From positions 33,930,042 to 33,994,041 of the forward strand of contig CM060734.1 in the NCBI GenBank assembly GCA_030704615.1: a stretch of DNA of 64,000 nucleotides. Direction: 5' to 3'. Source of the stretch: Takakia lepidozioides (lineage: Eukaryota > Streptophyta > Takakiopsida > Takakiales > Takakiaceae). The notes under the pieces were generated by a model, which was not told the DNA's origin, searched no databases, and saw only the letters and a program-made list of their open reading frames with translations. Made by a program: the position numbers and the translations under genes. Positions 12,136 through 23,600 of the stretch are shown here, piece after piece; position 1 is the first letter of the stretch, and the number at the start of each line of letters is the position of its first letter.

Positions 12136-12693
12136 CAATGAACTGGCCGCTTTTAGCCGACTCTGCCCTGTGCGCGGCCATAGGGCTCGCCCTGACGGGC
12201 TCGCCCAAAGGCCGCTTACAGGGCAGAATCCGCCAAACACGGCCCGTTCTCTAGTACGTAAAGAACTGCCCAGAATTTTCCTATATGATTCAAGGTCCCT
12301 CCTGACGGGAATATGCCTCAAACATTCTGCAAATTGGAGAAACATTCTGCAGATTGGATGAAAATTCTGAGCCCGTTCGGGAAGGCCCATGCACGCCGGG
12401 GGGGGGGCCATTCCACGATTTTCGAGATGCCAGCCTCCGGCCCTCAGCAGGCAGCCCTTAAATCATAACCAATTTTTAGAGCAGGCTCGCTGACATGGCG
12501 TGTCTCTACTGGATTTGAGGAGGGGTGCTATATGTGGTATTCTACGACCTACTAGATTTTAACTACCTATGCGGCTGGGTAGGTCCTGGCTCCTGCTATA
12601 TACGGTGGTGGTAGGTAAGCACAAGGGTAAACTGACTGGCTCGCTGCCCTAAAAACTGGTTATGTCTGGTAGCACTCCAGAGGAGCCCCTGCT

Positions 12694-13751
12694 TAGGGAA
12701 TTCCAAAAAGGCCTTGATGTGAAATGCATCGCAATTCACTTCATCGACCCCTAAAAGTGCGCAATTCAATTGAATTGCAAAGGCAATTCAATTGAACTAA
12801 CCCTAATTTGCAATTCAATTGAATTGCCAACTCGCAATTGAATTGTAATCTATAATTTTTAACTTATTTCTGTATATAATATATATATATTATACATATA
12901 TATAGGTATAAGCTAAAAATACATGTTGCCCGTCTATTCTTGTTGTCCGTCTATCAATCCTTTGCCCGTGGTAAGGCTTGAGCCCAAGATAAGCCTAAGG
13001 GAGAGCGAGAGAGGGAGAGAGAGAGAGAGGAAGTCACGAAGCGCTTGTAAAAGCGGGATTGTCTCTCTTTGTGGATGTTGGTGCCAATATATGGCTATGT
13101 ACATATACCAAACATGATACCAATGTAAGAATATCAACGTGTAAGAGTTTGATATATTAAACTTATATAGAACACACATCCCAACTTCAACATGATACCT
13201 TTGTAAGGGTATCGAAATTTTTGATAATTCTCAAGATGAACATATTTTTTGTTTTCTTTGTCCTGGACCAGATACTAGTGTTAGGGGACTACATGGTGAT
13301 GCAAGGGAAGCCTTTCATCAATTGTCAAGTTTGATTTGTCTGTTTTTTTCGGACCCAGCCATGTTTCTTTTGCCAGTGAATCACAGGAAGCCGCTGATCT
13401 GTCTCCGTCTCTGGCTCTCCCTTTCTCGCTGAGGCTGAGGGTGGCTTCACAACTCCACAATTTCCTCAAGGGCACAAGAAAGAGGGCCAGCAAGAATAGA
13501 CGGGCAACATGTATTTTTAGCTTATACTCTTGTATGTGTATAAATATAATTTGAATATATACATGTACATATATATTATATATTATATACAAAAATAAGT
13601 TAAAAATTATAGATTACAATTCAATTGAATTGCCAACTAGCAATTCAATTGAATTGCCAATTAGGGTTAGTTCAATTGAATTGTGCACTTTTAGGGGGTG
13701 ATCAAGTGAATTGCGATGCATTTCACATCAAGGCCTTTTTGGAATTCCCTA
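12694..13751. mobile_element. Foldback element, 1058 bp, long inverted repeats, 6-bp target duplication
   Basis: The terminal arms (about 12694-12950 and 13495-13751) are inverted copies of each other, starting TAGGGAATTCCAAAAAGGCC. Inside each arm are self-palindromes of the form CAATTCAATTGAATTG, an AT-rich block, and a segment encoding no protein. CCTGCT flanks both sides (12688-12693 and 13752-13757), as expected for a target duplication. The core (12950-13495) contains GA/CT-rich sequence and no recognisable gene. Confidence 0.8.
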
Positions 13752-14317
13752 CCTGCTACCGGATATAGCAGGGAGCCAGGACCTATGGAGCCGCGCTAGT
13801 GGCGAGGTGTCATGGCGACCTGCTATATCCGGTAGCAGGGGTTCCTCTCGAATGCTACCTAGTCCGTGGAATGCCCTAGGGCAAGGGCCTTCCCCTAAAC
13901 AAAAGTCCCGAGTCTAGAGATCATCTCCCAACTCTATGCATAGTTGGGGCGTCTACGAAGAAAATTATCGTGAAACTGCAATTGATGCTTCCCCCTAGAT
14001 ATCATTGAACTTGTTTTTGGATTTGTGGAAAGCATAGTACACTGATATTTCAGCATATCATCAAAATAGCCCATAAATTTGCTTGGAGTCTAGCTAATCT
14101 TGCTTGGTTTTTCTTCAATTATTAAACAGAAAATATTTGTTAATTACCATCGAACTGCCATCCTTGATGCATGCATGATATGCTTGACATTCGTGCTGTT
14201 ATGACGCATGGCTTGATAGATAGTCTGGGTCTGTAACAAATGTGGAATGATAACACAATAAACTTAACATTTATAGGAAGGATTTCAAAAAAAAACACTT
14301 ATGTGTAGGGTAAATAC

Positions 14318-15173
14318 CAGTGTTGGCCGGGTACCATGTTTTGAGCCCTCTTCCAGTCCCGTTTATGGCCTATTCCTTGAAAAAAATGGATGGCCGGGGG
14401 AGGGTATATCAATGGGTTTGAAAAACATCTCGGTTATAGGTTCTCATCAAACACATGAATTTTTTCTTGTCCGGTTCTCAATCTACCGGTTATGCCATCT
14501 TAAAAATTGCCGGTTCCATGGTACCGGTTATGGGATTCATCCATCCATTTTATATTTTTACTTTCTCTAGCATTTTTGTGTATGTGTGTGAAAGTACACA
14601 ATAGGGCTCTGGCATGGTGGTAAGCCACTTGTGGATTGGCCTGTGGGTCTCAGATTCAAACGTTCAACCCCTATCATCTATCTATTGCCTTCAGGCTGCC
14701 CCTGTAATACACCAAGTTTATAACTATTGTTTAGCCAAATGCCCAACTAATTAATTTCCTATTTACTTGGACATCCTCAATGTTGTGCACCTAATCTCCC
14801 CAACCATTGTAAACGTATCGTTTTCTTTTTTCTTTTTTTTTTCTTTTTTCTTTCTCTTTGTATCGTTACTAGTAAGACATAATCAGGGTCTGTCCATCTA
14901 CAATAATCTTAACTACCATCACCCTACCATCACCAACCCCTATACCTATATTATCTAGAACCGCCTCTACGCCATCCCCATTCGTGCTCCGAGTATAACA
15001 CCCTCATAATCACAATGCCGGTTCTCTAGCCGGTTAGGAAGCTCGATGGCTTTTGCCGGTTCCCTTCCATAGCCATTTCCTCCGGGGGCTGCACTTTCCG
15101 GGTATGCATATGTGTATAACCGGCAAATAACTGTCGGGTATGCATGTCCAGATGCCATACCCGGCCAACACTG
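14318..15173. mobile_element. Non-autonomous hAT-type element, 856 bp, perfect 8-bp target duplication
   Basis: Ends in inverted repeats CAGTGTTGGCCGGGTA (left) and its complement (right). The 8-bp target duplication GTAAATAC is perfect (14310-14317 and 15174-15181). Terminal CAG...CTG with 8-bp duplications is the hAT signature. The interior has no transposase. It contains a SINE-like stretch and several internal GCCGGTT/AACCGGC copies (subterminal binding-site style). Confidence 0.88.
14605..14870 (+). mobile_element. SINE-like sequence with pol III boxes, nested in the hAT element
   Basis: TGGCATGGTGGTAAGCC resembles a tRNA-type A box, and about 40 nt downstream CAGATTCAAAC resembles a B box. 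The sequence ends in a T/C-rich run (14820-14860). This arrangement is typical of tRNA-derived plant SINEs. No target duplication was identified. Confidence 0.45.
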
Positions 15174-15367
15174 GTAAATACTAAAGAACCAGGGCAGGTG
15201 CTTCACTGGTATGAGCCACGAGGGCCGAGGGCCCCCCCCCAAGTGGTTATGGGCGAGTATGAAGTACAGCGCCCTGGTTCTTTACCCAGCGTAAATAATT
15301 TTTAAAAGAAATCCCAACTTCTACCACGTGTCTTTTCTTTTAGGCTTCTCTTCTTTTTGTTTGTCTC

Positions 15368-15727
15368 GTCTCTTTGCGAGCTACCCTTTGGTGCCAGCTG
15401 TCTACTCGCTTTCTTTACGATATCTGGAAAGATGGTGACCTGTAGGGGAGTGAGCTTACAAAATGTAAGCGCCTTGCCAGCATGGTCTCTTTGCGGGCTA
15501 CCATTTGGCACCAGCTGTCTACTTGCTACTCGCTTTTCCTTACGATATCTGGAAAGATGGTGACATGTACGGGAGTGAGCTTACAAAATGTAAGCACCTT
15601 GCCAGCCTCGTCTCTTTGCGGCTACCTTTCGGCCCGAGCTGTCTGCTTGCTTTTCTTTACAATATCTGGAAAGATGGTAAACTGTACGGGAGTGAGCTTA
15701 CAGTTTGTAAGCACCTTGCCAGCCTAG
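15368..15727. repeat. Three tandem copies of a unit of about 117-125 bp
   Basis: Units begin GTCTCTTTGCGRGCTACC at 15368, 15485 and 15610, each containing ATATCTGGAAAGATGGT and a short inverted pair (GTGAGCTTACA...TGTAAGC). A partial inverted continuation follows to about 15790. The open frames here are translations of the repeat, not genes. Confidence 0.8.
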
Positions 15728-15799
15728 CAAGGTGCTTATGTTTTGTAAGCCACTGGCGCCAGGTGCTTACGCTCCGTAAGCCACTCCCATGACGTGGCG

Positions 15800-16883
15800 C
15801 TATATTAGGCCACCCAAAATACAACTGGTTTTTTTTTTTTTAATTGTTTACGTAGTAACTAAGCAGACCTATTGGATATTGGAAAGTGAAACCAGCGTAC
15901 AGAAAAAATAATATAAAATAAAGGGGGCAAATCTTGTGTTATCTAGCTGCCTCCAATTTATACATCACAGTCGTTAAAAACAAATTAAGAGCCATATTTA
16001 TTTGTCGATACTCTTCAACTTTACTTTAATTATATCTTTTTTCTATTGACACAAGTTTTTCTAATCAGCGTGGTTAGTCATCCGGTCGTACTTGAATGTT
16101 GGACAAAACACTAGAATGAGACACCCCAGGAAGCTATGATTTGACGGAAGTTGTATGAATGTCCTAAGCCTAGTTAGATGGAAACTATAAGGGATAACCT
16201 ACTTATTGAGGAAACTTACTTTCTTCTTTTTTATATTTATTGAGGAGTAGTTAGGACTCCTAATGCCTAACTAAAGAGGAAAATAACACTTATTGAGGGC
16301 CACTTAGTAAAGGAGTGAGCATCTAAAGAACAATTAATCTTTGTAAAATAGTAGAGACTATGAAAAGTAGTGATTTTTTTTTTAAATTTCTCCAAAATCA
16401 CCCTAGGGATTCTACCAAGTGCCGATGTGGCAAGAATAATGAGGTGGCAGGTTTAGAAAAGTGGCTGTATAACAGGTGGCACGTTTTTAACGGGTCATGT
16501 AGGCAAAATCAGTCTCCTGATATTCAACTGGCTTTCTGGCAAAAAATTTGGTTCTTACTCCCATTAATTCATTTGTACAAGTAGCCACCCATGGTCGAAA
16601 ACTGGCGATTTTCACCAGAAAGAAAAAACATTGATGAAAAGTGTAACAAAATTAGATAATGGAGAGAACACTTATAGAGCTAGACTGTAATCCATCTGAG
16701 TTGTGCGATCATTTGTAATCTAGGGATCATTCCTTGGAATGTGTGGCCCTCATCCATACGTTCGAAAACGACAGAAGGCCGAGTCAGCAGCCCCTAAGCA
16801 ATGTAAGAAAACAACTTGCCCCCTTCATCGCCCCCAAAATCGTCATCTTACAAATTTTTGTAAGGCCCTAGGTGTCTTATGTA
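15800..16883. other. Non-coding stretch
   Basis: AT-rich DNA with homopolymer runs (for example T12 near 15830). I see no gene, RNA or repeat of note. Confidence 0.4.
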
Positions 16884-16997
16884 TGAGGTAAAGTCCTGCA
16901 TCGAGGACTTTCTGCGATTTAAGATGTTGCACGAGGGAGTTAGCCCCAGGGCAATGTCTAAAATCGCAGAAAGTCCGAGGTGCAAGACTTTACCTCA
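16884..16997. repeat. Hairpin-forming inverted repeat, 114 bp
   Basis: TGAGGTAAAGTCCTGCATCG...GACTTTCTGCGATTT on the left pairs with AAATCGCAGAAAGTC...GCAAGACTTTACCTCA on the right, leaving a loop of about 45 nt. This is MITE-like. A related hairpin occurs at 18.9 kb. Confidence 0.65.
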
Positions 16998-17540
16998 CGT
17001 TAAAAACTCCAAATGTTTGAACCATCAATGTCTTTCTGGAATGTTCAGATCTGATTATGGCGATAAGCCCATGGGCTTCACCCCATAACCCCACCCAAGG
17101 AAATTACGAAATTCAAGGCCCTCCAAAAATACAGTGGAAAAATATTTGGAGGTCTTACGCCTGACGTTGATGTCCCGTCTGAGAAGGTGACAATCTTAAC
17201 AAAGGAAATTCCTAAGGCAGTTTATTAAGGAAAATATAATTGTGGTTAAATTGAAAATTCATTCATGATAGTGCTGCTTTTATGATGCATGGCTTCATTA
17301 CTGAACATGGACCCAGCTATTATTGTGTCCCCACAAGTAGGGGCTTGAAATAGCATGGGCAGTTTTGTATACATGTATTATATTTTAGTATAATCGGACA
17401 AACCCTGTGTTTTCCTTTGCAATCAGGGATGCATGGGCAGAATTCCAAGTATATTTTTGGAATTTCAATGTATTACTGTTTGCACTAGATAGGTAACAGG
17501 GAAGCTGAGGAGCAATATATGTGGAAGGGGGTTGATATCC

Positions 17541-18057
17541 TGTGAGCACGGCGTGAGCATGCTCACGTGAGCACGGCGTGAGCACAACCCCCGGTCATAG
17601 GGGTTAAATTTTTTCAAACCGTGGTCATAGGAATTACATGTTAACAGGCACGGTGCATATGAGTACCTTCAGATTTATTTTCTCAATGCGAAAATAATTT
17701 TTCTAGGGCTTAAACTGCCGATACTCGAACTGAAAACCACAATTTTTGTTTTATGTTGGTTTTCAGGGGTTTTCTTGGGTATCCAGTTCGCATAACGTGA
17801 GGAAACCCCACGCCTATAGGATAACATGTTTATCGTATATAGTGTTACTTGTTTCTTAAGTGATGTTGTGAGGGCCTATGTGAGCACTTAAAAAAAGTTT
17901 CACAAAGTTTTTAGTTTCTCAATTTCTAGTTTCGCTGGAGAATATTCGAAAGGCGTCTCGCCAACACAAGTTCAAGCTACTCTTGTTTCCAGTCCCAGTA
18001 CTGTAGTCCAGCAATATCCTTAATATTCGCTTGTGCTCACGTGAGCATGCTCACACG
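17541..18057. repeat. Inverted copies of GTGAGCATGCTCACGTGAGC about 0.5 kb apart
   Basis: The left block (17541-17584) has GTGAGCATGCTCACGTGAGC inside direct repeats of GTGAGCACGGC. The right block (18031-18057) is its inverted counterpart. Each block is itself palindromic. They may be the ends of a small element, but no target duplication was seen. Confidence 0.4.
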
Positions 18058-18913
18058 CTACCTAACCTCATGTGGAACAAGGGAGCAAAGATCTGCTTCA
18101 AGGACTTCGAATTTTTTTGGGATGTAAAACTATTATCTTAACTTCTTTGAATCATCGAATATACCAATTCAACCACACCTTGGCTGAGGTTTCAAGTTTC
18201 AACTCCACACCCCAATATTTCCGAATCAATGCACCCAACAACCAAGCTATTCATCGCTTTCTTGCCCCATTTAAAATTTTAATGCTTTATTCTATAATAT
18301 AAGCGTGAGGGAGTGGGGATTTGACTGTGCCCGCCAAGGGCCTCCCGTCTCCTACAAGCCCTGACGTCCCTACCGGAGCCCCCAACTCCATGTGTAGTGT
18401 CTTTGATATTCTAAATGGATATAGTATTGCATATAGAATTGCATATAGGGAATATTGCACTAATATTCTACATATAGAGTTATCTATATGGATTACGCAA
18501 TATGGAGTCGTTGGGCCACTATGGATTACAACATGCCCTAGCAAATTATTTCAAGTCTTTCCACATTTGATTTACAAGCCAAGTAGTCCCAATTTATGCT
18601 GGCCAAAAGAAAGAAAATTAAAACAAATCTGCTATGAATTTTCCTTTCTGTTTTTAGGACTATTTTTAGCATAAATATTGATAGTTAGTACTAGTTTATG
18701 CTGCTTTTGAGGTATCTTATTTGGCATAAAAGACGAGTTCAAATCATTGCACATTTTTTTGTTTCAATTATCTACTCGAACTGTTCCCTAATTACCTTAT
18801 CCAAATGTATTTTGAAGGACCTCATGAGCAAAAATCGTCCCCTATAGAATTCCACGTTTTGCATTCCACGATTTGCCCTAGGGCTCAACGTGGGCTCTTT
18901 TTCCCACACATGA
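18058..18913. other. Non-coding stretch
   Basis: Contains short near-palindromic ATATAG/CTATAT runs near 18420-18490. The open frames here (up to 117 aa) have no family motif. I see no supported gene. Confidence 0.35.
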
Positions 18914-19028
18914 TTTATGAAGTAAAATCTTGGCCCCAGAATTTTCCGATGCTCTTTTACCCTTCTCCTTGGAACATGTGTCTCAAAATCGTGGAAAGCT
19001 ATGGGGCCAAGACTTTATCACTTACATA
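18914..19028. repeat. Hairpin-forming inverted repeat, about 115 bp, related to that at 16.9 kb
   Basis: TTATGAAGTAAAATCTTGGC...TTTTCCGAT pairs with ATCGTGGAAA...GGGGCCAAGACTTTATCACT. It has the same architecture, size and outer motif as the hairpin at 16884-16997, with a diverged sequence. Confidence 0.55.
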
Positions 19029-19865
19029 GCATAAGCAAGATTTCTTATACGACATGAGCACATCATTGGCTGGCAATCAATCTTCTAGTTTTTAAGATAC
19101 TTTCTTTACACATGACAAGAACATCGCAGCAGCAGATAGACTTCACAAAGAGGACACACTTTGCCCAAAAGAGTTTTCATGTTTTGACAAAGCTTCTACA
19201 AGACTCCGCCTGATTTGTGTCTGATAGGGCGTTGCTTGGGTAAGTTTAAAGTTGTGGCGAATACATGGAATAGTAAACAAGCGGCTCTTTGCGTAATGGT
19301 TTTTTTTTTTTTTTTTTTTTTCAAATAATAAATTAACAAGGAGCGGTGGAACTGGAAAACTTTATTGAATGATGGATTATTTGAAGGGAAAAAATTAAAC
19401 CCTTTTGTGCCCATAGGTTGCCATAAGGCATAACTCACGGAAGACCGTGCCGGATAAATCACGAACCATTTGCTTAAGATGTGATGTACCACCACATGAG
19501 GTACTATGTCAGCAGGGAGCAGTTTCCCTTTGCAACGACCAATGCAGAGAAGAATTAACCTGGTTGGGACCCAGAATCATGAAACTAAATCGATTGTAAT
19601 CTGGAAATGTAAAAGTAGACAAGCCGAGGCTTGGAGGCTTAGAAGGAGGTGGCTAGAGAGAGAGCTGGGGTTTGAGCTGGGGAGGGTGAAGGCGCATAGA
19701 AGAGGGAGGCGATGGATTGAAAGAGAGATGGGTGGTCAATGAATTAGAGCCCGACAAAGAGCCTCACAGTGATAACTAAGGCTTGATGTGCTTCCAATTG
19801 ATGTCGGATCGCTCGAACTCAGGGGATGCTGAAGATGCCAGATTGTCGCCCCTGCCAGGAGAGAG
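19029..19865. other. Non-coding stretch
   Basis: Includes a T22 run at about 19300-19322 and purine-rich DNA at 19620-19740. No gene is supported. Confidence 0.35.
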
Positions 19866-19873
19866 GTATTGGC

Positions 19874-20640
19874 CAGTGTTGGACCGGTATCATCAACATT
19901 TCATACCAGCCAGGGTATGGTATTGTCGGTGACGAGGCCTCCTTCATACCTGGCAAGTGATGGTATCAAAGTAGGTATTAAGCTTTTGATGTACCAGTCT
20001 GGTATGTATATTGTTTTTGTTTGGCTTGGTATGGTATGGTATCAATATTTCAAATTTCAAATCTTATACTGGGGGTATATCAATACTCGTATCAATACAG
20101 TTATTTTTTTATTTTATTTTATTTTTAAACTGAAAAATAAAAATCTGTCCAAATTATTTCGCTGAGGTGAGCACTTCAGCCGCTGAAGTGATCACCTCAT
20201 GGGCTGAAGCGCTCACCTCAGCGGTTGAGTGCCGCAACAAGGAGCGGGATCTCACCTCAAGTAATTTGAGGTCACCTTACAAGAGCCATATTACAGGCTG
20301 ATAAATGAGACAATGCTCCAAGCCTAAGCAGATTTTCGCCAAAATCGCCATTCAGATCGTCTCAATCAAAGAGCCGCAACTCTCCATGCTGCACCCTAAA
20401 TCCCTATATCCCTAACGCTCCACATATTGATATCTAGGGTGCAAGTGATGGCGGTAGACATAACACTGGTATTGACAAAGGTGCGTTCTTTGCGATACCA
20501 GGCTGGTATGGTATATTGCCCTCAATATGTTCTGCCCAGGGTATTGCCAGTTGCTTATACCCGCCTGGTCTGGTACCCTGCCGTAATACCCTTACCCGTG
20601 CTGATACCCCGCCTCACCCCCATATACTGGTCCAACACTG
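19874..20640. mobile_element. Non-autonomous hAT-type element, 767 bp, 8-bp target duplication (7/8)
   Basis: Ends CAGTGTTGGACCGGTATC on the left and ACTGGTCCAACACTG on the right. The target duplication is GTATTGGC (19866-19873) against GTATTGAC (20641-20648), one mismatch, so it is older than the other two copies. The interior has runs of GGTATGGTAT-like subterminal repeats and a palindrome around CCGCTGAAGTG at 20160-20225. No transposase frame. Confidence 0.85.
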
Positions 20641-20669
20641 GTATTGACTGTGTCCATATACAGGTGAGA

Positions 20670-23600
20670 TCATAAGCTCCAGCTACAAATGATCCCAAGC
20701 TTTCCCCACGTTGCTCGGAAGGCACTGAGAAGATCCGGTTGCCGTTGTGGTTTCCTGGCAACCTCTGCACATAACAATGCCCAAGCCTTCTTAGTAGCGA
20801 CAGTTAGATAAAAAAATGCCAAAGTGAGAAGGGTTGTTGGAGATGTGTTCTCATTGCTGAGTGCCCATGTACAACGGGCCTTCCAGATGTTCCATAAGGT
20901 GGAGCATCTTAAAGTCTCAAAGACTGGGCATATAGAGGCTTCGCATTTTTCCCCCTGATCATAGTTGAGCAGGATGTTTACAGAAGAAGCAGGCCAGTTA
21001 TCCTGTAAAAGTTTCCCACCAGTGGCCAAATAGTGGAGGGAGCCTTGCAATGGATGAGGCAGTGCTCCAAGGATCCTATGGAACCTATTGTGCAACATGG
21101 CAAAGCAATGCATTTGCAAAGTTCAAGAATTGGTCCACTTTTAGGACACAATTGGCCACTTGCCACAGAAACGCACTGATCTTGGCTGGTTTTGATTTCT
21201 CCCAAACAAGAGACCAGATACATTTTCAGTCTCCCCCTCAAAGTTTTCAAGACACCATTTTTTATTCCATTTTGAGTAGAGGGGTCTCGCCCCAAGTATC
21301 GCCTTGTAGGCCCTCTTGGCTGTGAATGCAAAGAATGACATTATGTCATTGTCAAAAGCCCATTTCCATTTGGCTGGGTCTAACTGCAAAGAGGCTATAT
21401 TGCTTGAGCCCCATATGAGAGCAAAGGAGCAGTGTTTTAGCCAGTGCAAGGTGGGAGCCTTCGGGTTGAAGGGCTTGGCTGGGTCTAACCATAGACAGAC
21501 CCTTGCTGGAGAGACCGAGGCAGAGGAAAGAGAAACCGTTTGCATGGAGGAGAGGGACAGAAGGCTAGAAAAGGCATCAGCCTGGAATTCATAACCCGCG
21601 ATGTGGGAACCAGTGGACTCGGTGAGGTAGAGGACATGGAGAGGGAGAATGTCTAAAAGAACTCAATGGTGGGGAGTATGAGGGGTAGGCCCATCTCTAA
21701 GGATTAGCTTCCAGGAATCCGGGATTGACTCGATTATATTGTTTATACCCGCTTGAAGGCGGTGGGGGTCCAAAGCTAGGTGAAGGGATTGTGGGGTGCT
21801 TTCCCAAAGGTGCTCGACAGTGGAGAACCCTCGCGAGTCCCATCCAGCCCAACGCTTAGCCTTGTCTCTCTCTTCCGAGGAGGGGTTGTCAGAGTTGAGA
21901 AAGAGGTATTGCCTTAGAGTCTCGTGGAATGAAGTGGGCTCCTGTTTGCGTAGGAATGGCCTGAAACAGCCCCTAGCCCTCCAGATTGAGGACCAGAGGG
22001 GAGACCCCTGTGTCTTGTGGTTGAACCCCTGCACTATCTAGTGCTGAGAAGGAAACCAAATGGTGCTTTGCATAGGGGAAGAGACCGAGATGGAAGGGGC
22101 CACCATGAGCTTCCACCATTGACTTCGTTTATGGTCTTGGAGTTTGGCCCCCAAGCTGATGTGAAGTACCAGATTCCGGCCTGGAGGATCTGATTGGCTG
22201 CAAGAGCCCTTCCTGTGATAGATAGGAAAAGGGAACCCCAGTATGAGAGCTGACTTTTAAGCTTCTGTATTATAGGACCAAAGCGCTGTTCTTCTGTCAG
22301 ATTAATGCCGAATGAGTGGCCCAGCAAGGTGGTGGGCTCTCCTTCCTTCAGCCAAACCAGGCCTAAATGTCCCCCCCCAAGTAGGAGCAATGCCTATGGC
22401 AGATCTGGAAGTGTCTCCAACTAGCAAAGCTTTTGTCTTAGCCCAGTTGACCTTGAACCCTGATACCCCACAGAATTGAAGGAGAGTGGATTCTGCTACC
22501 GCCAATGTGGGGGGTGCGGCTTCGAGAAGCAGAAAGGTGTCATCTACGTACCTGTCTCCAAGCTAGGTTTTTGGGTTATGTAGTCTAAGCCCATTTACCC
22601 TACTGTTGGCTTCCAGCATATATCCAAGGGCATCTGTAATGAAAAGCAAGAGGAAGGGGGCCAGGGGCACCCCTGTCTTACCGATCTTTGCAGCTAGAAA
22701 GGTTTAGAGAGGTGACCGTTCATGGAAACTCTACTGGAAAAACCCTCCAGCAGAATAGTGACCCATTGACAGAAACCTTCCGGCAGGTCGGATTTCTTTA
22801 GAACTGCTAGGAGGAATGTCCAATCCACCCTATTGAAGGCCTTCTTGAAATCAAGAAGCCAGAGGGCCAATGCCTTAGTTGCATAGAAGGAGGCTTCTTG
22901 GGCTAGAAGCACATTGTCAAGGATATATCTGCCTTTGATGAAACCTGCTTGACCCGTTCTAATCAGAGTTGGAAGCAAAGGCTGAATGCGAAGGGCCAGG
23001 GTTTTTGCAATGATTTTATATGTCACGTTCACAAGGGTGATAGGTCTATAATTACCGATTGAGGATCTATCTCTTTTCTTGAAGAGCAGGGTGATGACTC
23101 CCTGAGTCATTACTGCTGGCATATGGTTGGAGGATTTAATGCAGTTAGCCATATCGCATGTCTTTGGATATGACTATCCAGAGAGCCTTATAAAACTCAA
23201 CTGGCAAGCCGTCAATCCCCAGGGCCTTGTTGTTGCTCATGAGCTTGAGAGCAGCCCCGAGCTCATCAGCCGTGAATTCTTCAGAGAGAGCAATGAAATT
23301 AGCTAGTTTAAGCTTTTGCGGTACATGGGTGAGACTCAAGCCGCTGTTGGTAAGAGAGGTCTTTGGTGTCCTCACGAAACAAGATGGAGAAGTGATGGAA
23401 GGCCGAGAGACACATTTCCTTGGGGTTGGAGGTCTTGATACCAGCAGGGTTGAATAGGTCAGCTATAGCGTGAGTGGCTCTGCGTTGTTTCATCTTCTGA
23501 AAGAAGTATTTAGACATCTTTTCCCCCTTTGGTTGACCAGTTGATCCCGGCTTACAGTTTCATTTTTGTTTCTTGGAGAAGATGATGTTTGTCCAGATTG

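Noticed and set aside
13281-13592. 103-aa minus-strand frame in the foldback core
   Set aside because: It crosses from the core into the AT-rich inverted arm and has no recognisable motif.
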